DNA from: Peribolospora baueri
Taxonomy: Eukaryota; Basidiomycota; Peribolosporomycetes; Peribolosporales; Peribolosporaceae
DNA length: 64,000 nucleotides
Assembly: GCA_029717555.1 (NCBI GenBank)
Contig: JAMDHS010000029.1
Coordinates: 170,639 to 234,638, forward strand
Direction: 5' to 3'
Below are positions 56,497-64,000 of this stretch, one piece after another. The position numbers were made by a program, and so were the translations under genes. Positions within the stretch are counted from its first letter, which is position 1. Each line of letters opens with the position of its first letter. The notes below the pieces were generated by a model. That model saw nothing but the letters and a program-made list of their open reading frames with translations. It was not told the origin of the DNA and made no database searches.

Positions 56497-57952
56497 TTAG
56501 TTGAAGCCGCCGAAGACGTCCAAACCGCCCTGGTTGCGGTTCCTGCCGCCGCGGCCGCCGCGGCCTCCCCTGCCACCGTTGCCGCCGATGGCCACGCCAT
56601 CGCCCGAGCCGAGGCTGAGGCCCTTGCCGAACGAGTGGCCAATGGCCTTGTTGTTGCCCCAACCGCCCTTACCGCCCTTGCCGCCGTTGGCAAACTGCTT
56701 GGACTTGGCGTTACCGGACTTGTTGCCCTTGTCGTTACCGTTGCCAGAGCCGTTAGACTGCTGGTTGCCAGAGCCGAGACCGAAGAAGCCGTCGCCGCCA
56801 AAGCCGCCGCCGAAGCCGCCGTCGAAGCCGCCTTCGATGGGGATGCCGCACTCGCCGCCACGGCAGGCGAGCTCGCCGCCGCGCTTGTTGAAGCCAGTCA
56901 TGGTGTTGAGACCGCCCTTGTTGCGGTTCCTGCCGCCGCGGCCGCCCCGGCCTCCCCTGCCACCGTTGCCGCCGATGGCGGTGCCAGAGCCGGAGAAGAC
57001 TCCGCCGCTAAAGCCATGGAAGCTCTTGCTGAAGCCGGCGGCCTTGTTGTGGCCCATGCCGCCCTTGCCGCCCTGTATTCGTTCGTCGGAGGGAGGAGAA
57101 GTGGAGTACGTTGGTCAGAGCCATTAGAAAGAAAGAGAGGAGGGCCGTCGGCACAGAAAAAAAAAAGACCACCAACCGGCCCCACTCACCCAACCACCGT
57201 TGGCCATCTGCTTGGCCTTGGCGTTGCCAGAGCCGTTGCCCTTGTCGTTGCCGTTGCCGGAGAAGTTGGACTGCTGGTTGCCAGAGCCGATGGGCTGGTT
57301 TTCGTCGAAGCCGCCGTCGAAGCCGCCGTCGAAGCCGCCTTCGATGGGGATGCCGCACTCGCCGCCACGGCAGGCGAGCTCGCCGCCGCGCTTGTTGAAG
57401 CCAGTCATGGTGTTGAGGCCGCCCTGGTTGCGGTTCCGGCCGCCGCGGCCGCCGCGGCCACCCCTGCCACCGTTGCCGCCGATAGCGATGCCCTCGCCAG
57501 AGAAGAGGCCGACGCTGCCGCCGAACTTGCCGCCGAAAGAGTGGCCGACGGCGGCGTTGTGACCCGAGCCGCCCTTGCCGCCCTGCATTTGTTGGTCGGA
57601 GCGAGAAGTGGAGTACGTTGGTCATCAGAGCGGTTGGAAAGGAGGAGGACCGTCGGCACAAAAAGAACCACCAAGCGGCCCCACTCACGAAACCGCCGTT
57701 GGCCATCTGCTTGGCCTTGGCATTGCCGGACTTGTTGCCCTTGTCGTTGCCGTTGCCAGAGCCGTTAGACTGCTGGTTGCCAGAGCCAAGGCCGAAGAAG
57801 CCGCCGTCGAAGCCGCCGTCGAAGCCGCCTTCGATGGGGATGCCGCACTCGCCGCCACGGCAGGCGAGTTCGCCGCCGCGAGGCTCGAGGAAGGGGGCGG
57901 CGGAGCTGAGGGTGGCGAGGGTGACGAAAGCGAGGAGGATTCCAAACTTCAT
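56497..57952 (-). CDS. Secreted modular Gly/Asn-rich protein with Lys-Arg sites (paralogue C)
   Basis: Three exons (57952-57689, 57582-57190, 57072-56497) in phase 0 encode 410 residues. A signal peptide (FGILLAFVTLATLSSAAP) is followed by three near-identical rounds, each with a peptide after a basic site (EPR or NKR, then GGELACRGGECGIPIEGGFDGG), a GSGNQQSN.SGNGNDKGN module, an AKQ.ANGG stretch, and an AIGGNGGRGGRGGRGGRNRN module. The two introns lie at the same place in successive rounds and are themselves similar (shared GTGGAGTACGTTGGTCA), so the rounds arose by tandem duplication of an exon-intron unit. The ELACRGGECGIP peptide has two Cys that could form a disulphide loop after kexin cleavage. 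The function is unknown. Confidence 0.83.
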
Positions 57953-59140
57953 GACGACGGAGTTAATGCGATAAAAGAAAGGAAAAAAAGAATTCCTGTA
58001 CTTGGTGGGAGGAGGGCCAAAGGAGTGTGAATGGACGAGGAAGGAGGTGGTGCAGTGACGGGAAAAGGCGAGGAGATACGCCGTCGGCCGGGTCTTATGT
58101 ATCTTGTCGAGAGGAAACGATGCGACCCTCCTTGGTCGGTCGGAACAGGGCAGGTCTCAGGGATGTTTGACTCGACGTCGCTGACTTCATCTTGCCAAGA
58201 AGCGTGAGCGTTGGGGACGAGAGACGAGGGGGCGAGGGGGGTGGGCGTGGCCTTGGATGAGTGGTATGGCCGCCGGTTCTGGGGTTGCGCTGTTGCATGG
58301 AAGCGGTGCACGAGAGCAACGCATAGAGACGACGACCGACAAGCCGGAAGCGGGTCGACACCGGCGCGGTTTGCGGCTCGCCTTTCGTTCCTTCTTAATT
58401 TCCTGAGACGGACACGAGTGGACGAAAGCGGGGGAGCGAAGGGCGTGAGCATGGCGCGGGACGAGAATGGCGACCGATCTCTGCGTCGCGCGGATTCCGG
58501 AAGGGCGTTGGGGCGACGCAGTGTTCGATGCTGGGAGCGGCGATTCGACGTCCGAGTGCGTTCTTTTCTGTTCTGTTCTGTCTCGCCGAGGAGAGGACGA
58601 GGTGGAGACGGGAAGAAGAGATGGACGAGATGGAGTAACCGATGCTGCGGTCGCCTGGCCGCCGGCTGGCTGTCGGTGATCTGTGCGCGCCGGTGCCAAG
58701 TCCGCGTATCTCCGCCCGATCGGCGGCCCCCAAATAGAAGCGCCGGAGGGGAATGGGTGGGTGAGAAAGGGGCGGGGAGAGGGGAAGGAGAAGAAAGGAA
58801 GGAAGGAGGGAGGGAGAGAATGAGAAGGAGAAGGAGACAGGACGTTGGTTAGCAGGTCGACGATGGCCGACGTTGTGGGTGTTTCTTCGGGAGAGAATAG
58901 GATAGGATATGCTCGAGGACGACAACAAGCCAGACGACCAACACCAACACCGACCGACACCGACATCGACGTCCACCACCTCTACGCCAGCGCAATAGCT
59001 TCTATTGCAGCACAGTGCTCTTCGACGACGACAGGCGAACACACCAACCAAGCTGACGACCGCACACACCACCCTTCTTTCCTCCTTCCCCCCCGCCGGC
59101 ACTCGCACGTCGACGCAACGCAACGACCGCAACACCGTCG
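57953..59140. promoter_or_regulatory. Divergent promoter between gene C and GH5
   Basis: This is 1.2 kb between the start codons of two secreted-protein genes. The minus-direction leader has a weak TATA-like TACATAAG near 58094-58101. Long purine tracts occur near 58600-58850. Frames on both strands are open but have no domain. A shared control region is inferred only from geometry. Confidence 0.45.
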
Positions 59141-61570
59141 ATGCGCGTCAGTCTCGCGTCGATGCCCTCCCATCTCCTCTTCCCTCTCCTCCTCGCCGTC
59201 GTCGCAGGTTATGCCTGGGCAGCCACCATCCCCATCCCCCTCCTAGCCGCACCCGACGCCGGGCCATCCTCCGCCGCCTCCCGCCCATCCCTCTCCCAGC
59301 TCTTTCGCGCCTTGTCCGCCCTACTTCCCTCCACGCTCGCCCCCAGGGCCGTCGCAGCGGCCGCGAGCCCCTCTGCACCGTCCTGGACCCCCCCGCTGAG
59401 CACCCGCGGGCGCTATGTCGTCGACGCCAACGGTCAGCGCTTCAAGATGCGCGGCGGCAACTGGCACGGCGCCTCGGGCACCTACCTGGGCACCGGCGAC
59501 ATCAACAACCCCGCCAACCACCACAGCGGCGAGCTGGCGTACCAGACCCCGCTCTGTCTCGACCGCGCTTCCATCGACGACATCGTCTCCTCCTTCCTCC
59601 AGCTCGGCATCAACACCATCAGGCTGCCCTTCTCCAACCAGATGATCCACACCACCGACCCCGTCCCCGACGCCGGCCTCACGGCCAACCCTCAGCTCAA
59701 GGGCAAAACGCCGCTCGACGTGTACGACGCCGTGGTCCAAGCGCTCACCGCCGCCGGCATCGCCGTCATCCTCAACAACATGACCATACGCAGCCTCTGG
59801 TGCTGCGGCTTCGACGTCAACGCGCGTTGGAACGAGGTGCAGACGACGGCCACTTGGCAGTCCGACTGGTTGCTCATGGTCAATCGCTACAAGAACAACA
59901 GCCGCGTCGTCGGCGCCGACTTGTACAACGAGGTTCGGTGGGTCTTTCCTCTTGTCTCGTTCGTCTGTCTGTCTGTCTTTGTCCTCGGCTGACCACGCCC
60001 ACCCCCGTCTTGCTCCCCCTCAGCCGCGACCTGCTCTTCGATCCCAACTGGGGAAGCGAGGGTGCGACGGACTGGTACCAGGCCTCGCTCGACGTGGCAA
60101 GCCGCATCCAACGCGAGGCCAACCCTGACATTCTCATCATCATCGAGGGTGAGCCGTTTCACCCCTCGTCCAGGGCAAACCAGTCCTCCGTCGCTCCCCA
60201 TCCGACCTTTCCGCTCACCCCCTCCCGCCCGCCGTCCTCGCCGCGGTCATTTTCCAGGCATCAACTGGGTCGGCATCCCCACCAAGTACACGCCTCATTA
60301 CCGGCCCACGCTTTTGCCCGTCGCCAACCTCTCCCACGCTCTGCCTGTCCAAGACAAGCTCGTGTACTCGGCCCACTTCTACGCCTACACCGGCCCCTCC
60401 AACACGGGAGCCACCTCCGGCCCGTTCGTGACCGACGACCCGCTCTACAGCGACCTTTCGCCCTCCCAACTGGCCGATACGGTAGAGAGCGAGGCCGCGT
60501 ACGTCGCCACGGACCCCGAAAGCACGCAGATGCACTACACCGCCCCCGTTTGGATCTCCGAGTTTGGCAGCGGCGGTCGCAACGACATGGTCCCCCAGGA
60601 CCGCTCGTGGTGGGCCAACTTTGTCCAGATCCTCATCGCCCGCGATCTCGACTTTGCCTACTGGCCCCTCGTCGGCTGGCAGGAGAACGGCGTCGGCGAC
60701 GGGTGGGCGCTCATGGCCTGGAATTCGTCCGGCGGAAGGCTGAGCATCTACGATCCCGGCGACTGGCGTCTTCCCGAGTGGAACTCGCTCATAGCCGCGT
60801 CCAACAACACTGGCACTGGCGGCGGACCTCAGACGGCCAACTCGAGCCGAACGGGGCCCATCGCGCCCATCTCCGTCTGGCGCATGCTCAACACGGACGA
60901 AGGCGACGCGAACCAGAGCGATCGACTCTACGCCGGTCCGGACTGGTCGGTGGGAAACCGAAAGGCGAGCTGTCCGGACGGCCTGCGCTTGGTCGGTCTC
61001 AGCCGGCGGGAGACTACGAGAGGGCTGTGTACGGATGCAACGTTTGGAAGGAGTTGGTGGAACGCTTCGAACGGCACTTATACCGTCGTCACCGACCAAA
61101 CGTACTACAACAACGCTTCCATAAAGGACTGGGCCTCGGGCTTTACCAAGTTCCAGTGTCCGCCCAACTCGTTCCTCATCGGCTACTCCTTCACTTCCTC
61201 CGCCACGTCGGCCGCAGCCCTGTGCGCCCACGCGTCCTCCGACCCGTTCCCGGCGGGCATCGCGACGACCACACGGACGGTGTGGTTCAACAAGCACGAC
61301 AGCCTGTCGGTCTGGCACGGCGACTGGAGCGAGGGCGACTACAAGGGCGCTTGCGACGACGACGAGTTTGCCGTCGGCTACGCGTTCACGACCCACGATA
61401 TCACCGACGGCGTCCCCGCCGCGCTGTTATGCAAGCGCTCCGGCGATCTTTCCTCCACCTCGTCTGCCGCGCCAGCAACGATGTCCCCTCCCTCGTCCCT
61501 CCTCACCCTCTCCATCGCCTCTCTCGCAGCCTCCTTCGTTCTCTCCGCCGTCGTCTTCGGTCCCTTCTGA
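59141..61570 (+). CDS. GPI-anchored glycoside hydrolase family 5 enzyme
   Basis: Exons 59141-59937, 60024-60148 and 60258-61570 give 744 residues. A signal peptide (LLFPLLLAVVAGYAWAATIP) leads into a GH5 TIM barrel. GQRFKMRGGNWHGASGTYLG and INTIRLPFSNQMIH are the N-terminal strands. VVGADLYNEVR holds the Asn-Glu acid/base pair, right at the first intron. INWVGIPTKYTP and LVYSAHFYAYTGP follow, and APVWISEFGSGG holds the nucleophile Glu. After DLDFAYWPLVGWQENG, a Cys-containing C-terminal domain (CPDGLRLVGLSRRE; CPPNSFLIGYSF; CDDDEFAVGYAF, three similar units) follows, then a Ser-rich stalk and hydrophobic tail, a likely GPI signal. The substrate is probably a beta-glucan, not deducible further. 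Confidence 0.9.
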
Positions 61571-62944
61571 GGGACGGAATTAGCGTATACACCCCCCTCC
61601 TCCTGTCTCCTGTTTTGGATTTTCATGCGTGGAAGAATGGACGGATACGTTTGGTTTTGTTTGGCTTTCGGGGCTTGCGTCGTCAGCAGGGCAATGACGT
61701 TCTTCTGAGTGATGTTCTCATGGTGGGTTATTGTCATGAAGCTCATGACTCTGTTGCTCAATTTCCACCCTTCAGATGGTGTTGCTCGAGCCTTCTTTAT
61801 CGATACCAGAACGTCACTCAGAAGAAACGTCATTGCCCTGCTTGGTCCTCAACTTGACCACATCCCGTGCCGAACGGCTTGCAGCTTCTTGTCCGCTGCC
61901 AAAGGTGATCGTCCCTGTGTCGCAGACGGAGTTATCATTTCACTCGACGGCATAGCAATGGCTCAGAACCAAGGCCGACGACGCCATCCTTTCATGGCCT
62001 TCCCCGACGCTCCATTCCTCAGCACTCGCGCACCATCCCATCCTACCACTCACTCGTAATTTGATTTCCGACATTCAGTCAGTCACTCCCGCTCCTCCGA
62101 ACGCTCGTTGAGGCAGAAGACGCGGGCTTGAGTGATCGTCGGTACGCTAGGCTGGGGCCAGCTACGACAGGCAGAAGGGGAGAATGGTGCTCTGCTAGTC
62201 GTAGGATGCCGAGTTATTGTAGCCAAGTCCACCTCACCGTCCTCCGCACGCTCTGACGGCTGCCAAGACGGGGCGAACGTGCGCTCTCGTTCATGTGATA
62301 CACGCTGGCGGGCAGGGTCGTACGAAATCGACGGCGCAATCAGACCGGACGCCGATCGTGATCGCTTGTTTGGCTTCCACTCTCTCACACGGGGGCGACG
62401 ACGACGTCGTACTCGAATCCCACCAGATGGCGGTTCGGCGTTCGGAGACGCTTATTATGTGCACGGTCGGTGCGCCCCGTCGCAGCGGATCTATACTCCC
62501 CCTGCCTCTGCTGCCATGCGGGCGGAGACGTTGGGAGCGCGGGTCGTCGCTTGCTTCAGTCCGCTTTCTGTGCAAGGACGGAGGATGAACAGACCCGACT
62601 TGTGCTCGTCCGGAGGGCGGCGAACCCGACGACGCCGTAGCGTCGGCTGGCTTGATGGCGATTCCGCCAAGGCTGACCCCGACCGACCGACGCCCATCTC
62701 TCTTTGCCGTCGAGGGGCCTGACGGGGGGGAGGGCTAAATAGCCCGGACCTCGTCCCCGACCCAAAGTCTCCTTTTCTCCCCATCCCGGCGATCCTTTCG
62801 TTTCTCCACCCCCTCATTGCGCTTTTTTTTTCCGTTTCTTGCTCCGTAGCTGGTCTGCTGGAGCCCGCTTTGTCCCCCTCACAGCTCTTTTGACCTTTTG
62901 TTTTCTAAACTAAGAGTCGGAACCCAGTCATCTCTCCGCCGACG
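61571..62944. other. Intergenic with long inverted repeat
   Basis: This is the 3' flank of GH5 (including the inverted repeat at 61685-61842) and the promoter of the Gly/His-rich gene. Open frames between 62130 and 62820 on both strands have no domain. CTAAATAG at 62736 is a possible weak TATA element, with T-rich sequence at 62820-62910 before the start. Confidence 0.45.
61685..61842. repeat. 33-bp-arm inverted repeat (hairpin or MITE-like)
   Basis: The left arm 61685-61717 (AGCAGGGCAATGACG...GATGTTC) is the reverse complement of the right arm 61809-61842, with one base inserted and one substitution, around a 91-bp spacer. The element starts 115 bp after the GH5 stop. No convincing target-site duplication is seen. 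It could be a MITE remnant or a hairpin in the 3' UTR. Confidence 0.75.
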
Positions 62945-64000
62945 ATGAAGTCTGTCACACTGCTCAAGCTCGTTCTCTTGGCCGTCGCCGGTGAGCAGAC
63001 AATCCGATCCAATCCGTCCGCAACGCCGGCAAGGGCGATTGCGTTCTAACCGGCCGCGTCTCTCTCTCTCCCTCTCTCTGTGTGTGCTTTCTTCTTAGCC
63101 AACGCAATCGCTGCCCCGATCCCCACCACCGAGTATGCCTCTCGTGACATGGAGGACGTGACCTCCTCCGTCCGTCGTACCATCGCCGAGGACGACCTGT
63201 GGACGCGCGCCGTACAGGAGGAGCTCGAGGTGAGCTTGAGCGTCGGCTCTCCGTTCGCCGTCCGACGGGACGGGGCGTGCTGACGGCATTTTGAATTCAT
63301 TTCCTCGCAGATGTACAAGCGCCAGCAGCCTGGCGGGCTCGCCGTCGAGGACCTCGTCGCCCGCTATGGTGGTGGCGGCGGTGGCGGCGGTGGCCATGGT
63401 GGTGGCCATGGTGGCGGCGGTGGCCATGGTGGTGGCGGTGGTCGGAACAAAGGTGGTGGTGGAAACGGTAAGGGTGGCGGCGGCGGCGAGACGATCGAAG
63501 GAAACGCCAACGGCGCCAACAACGGCAACAATTGTGGTCGTCGTCGTCGTCGCGGCGCGGGCTACGCCTGCGAAGTCGTCGTGGAGAACTTTTACGGCGG
63601 TAGCGGTCCCAGCAACCAGAACGGCGGCGGCGGTGGCGGTGGCCATGGTGGTGGCCATGATGGTGGCGGTAGCCATGGTGGTGCCGGTGGCCCTCTGCCA
63701 GCGCGCCCGGCTACGTCCATGCCTCCCGCCCACCAAGGTCGCCCGCCGAATCGCGGTCCCGTCGGCGGACATGGTGGCGGTGGCCATGGTGGTGGCGGTG
63801 GTTGGAACAAAGGTGGTGGCGGAAACGGCAAGGGTGGCGGCGGCGGCGAGACGATCGAAGGAAACGCCAACGGCGCCAACAACGGCAACAATTGTGGTCG
63901 TCGTCGTCGTCGCGGCGCGGGCTACGCCTGCGAAGTCGTCGTGGAGAACTTTTACGGCGGTAGCGGTCCCAGCAACCAGAACGGCGGCGGCGGTGGCGGT
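62945..64000 (+). CDS. Secreted Gly/His-rich repeat protein, 3' end beyond window
   Basis: The ATG at 62945-62947 begins MKSVTLLKLVLLAVA, an intron interrupts the signal peptide, and ANAIAAP completes it. After EYASRDMEDVTSSVRRTIAEDD and a second intron come MYKRQQPGGLAVEDLVARYG (a Lys-Arg kexin-type site), then a (GGGGHGGGHGG)-type region. Each 120-residue repeat has RNKGGGGNGKGGGGG, ETIEGNANGANNGNNC, a GRRRRRGAGYACEVVVEN segment with two Cys flanking five Arg, FYGGSGPSNQNGG, and a Pro-rich linker. The frame is open to the last base, so the gene is partial. The family is not recognised. It is probably a wall or matrix protein, unlike the SGNGNDKGN family. Confidence 0.78.
63410..64000 (+). 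repeat. 360-bp tandem repeat, second unit incomplete
   Basis: Unit 1 (63410-63769) and unit 2 (from 63770) match at a strict 360-bp offset. Positions 63482-63640 and 63842-64000 are identical, and only three substitutions are seen in 63421-63480 versus 63781-63840. The unit keeps the frame (120 codons). Copy number beyond the window is unknown. Confidence 0.9.

Noticed and set aside
59005-61857. 950-codon open frame overlapping the GH5 gene in another plus frame
   Set aside because: It is an Arg/Pro/His-rich shadow frame in GC-rich coding sequence, while the GH5 frame has all catalytic motifs and proper introns.
1-64000. CRISPR arrays, transposases, reverse transcriptases, rRNA, viral genes
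   Set aside because: Looked for throughout; no spaced palindromic array, transposase or RT motif, or rRNA-like segment was recognised.

Overview
The window is nuclear DNA of a GC-rich, intron-containing fungus, most likely a yeast-like basidiomycete. I base this on many short GTGAGT...CAG introns inside conserved eukaryotic genes, a PacC/Rim101 zinc-finger factor, a fungal Mnn1-type mannosyltransferase and GH55/GH5 wall enzymes. I do not assign a genus. Nothing prokaryotic, viral or plasmid-like was seen.

Left part (0.7-25 kb), mostly housekeeping genes in divergent or convergent pairs: uroporphyrinogen decarboxylase (-) and prefoldin subunit 2 (+); PP1 inhibitor YPI1 (-) and a Swt1-like PIN ribonuclease (+); chaperonin CCT2 (-) and a small secreted Gly/Asn-rich protein (+); a BIG1-like ER protein (-); an NSR1/nucleolin-like protein (-) divergent from PacC/Rim101 (+); aspartyl aminopeptidase (-).

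Middle (27-50 kb): a larger modular secreted Gly/Asn-rich protein; an intron-containing tRNA-Glu(CTC); Mediator subunit MED13; an Mnn1-family mannosyltransferase; a KDM3-like JmjC histone demethylase carrying one nonsense codon and four frame-breaking lesions, so a pseudogene; a mitoribosomal mS34-like protein divergent from a NOP13-like nucleolar protein; and a DUF2461-family protein.

Right part (50-64 kb), rich in stress and secreted proteins: a DUF7721-like protein whose first coding exon is only the start codon, a GH55 exo-beta-1,3-glucanase, a third Gly/Asn-rich protein built by in-gene tandem duplication that includes introns, a GPI-anchored GH5 enzyme followed by a long inverted repeat, and a Gly/His-rich secreted protein with a 360-bp tandem repeat, cut by the window end.

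The most unusual content is (i) the three dispersed secreted proteins that share the same phase-0 'SGNGNDKGN' and 'AIGGNGG' modules, two of them with Lys-Arg sites suggestive of kexin processing, (ii) the decaying JmjC gene with a 33-bp minisatellite inside an intron whose units copy the 5' splice site, (iii) a cluster of PacC-type GCCARG sites upstream of the PacC gene itself, and (iv) the 33-bp-arm hairpin downstream of the GH5 gene.
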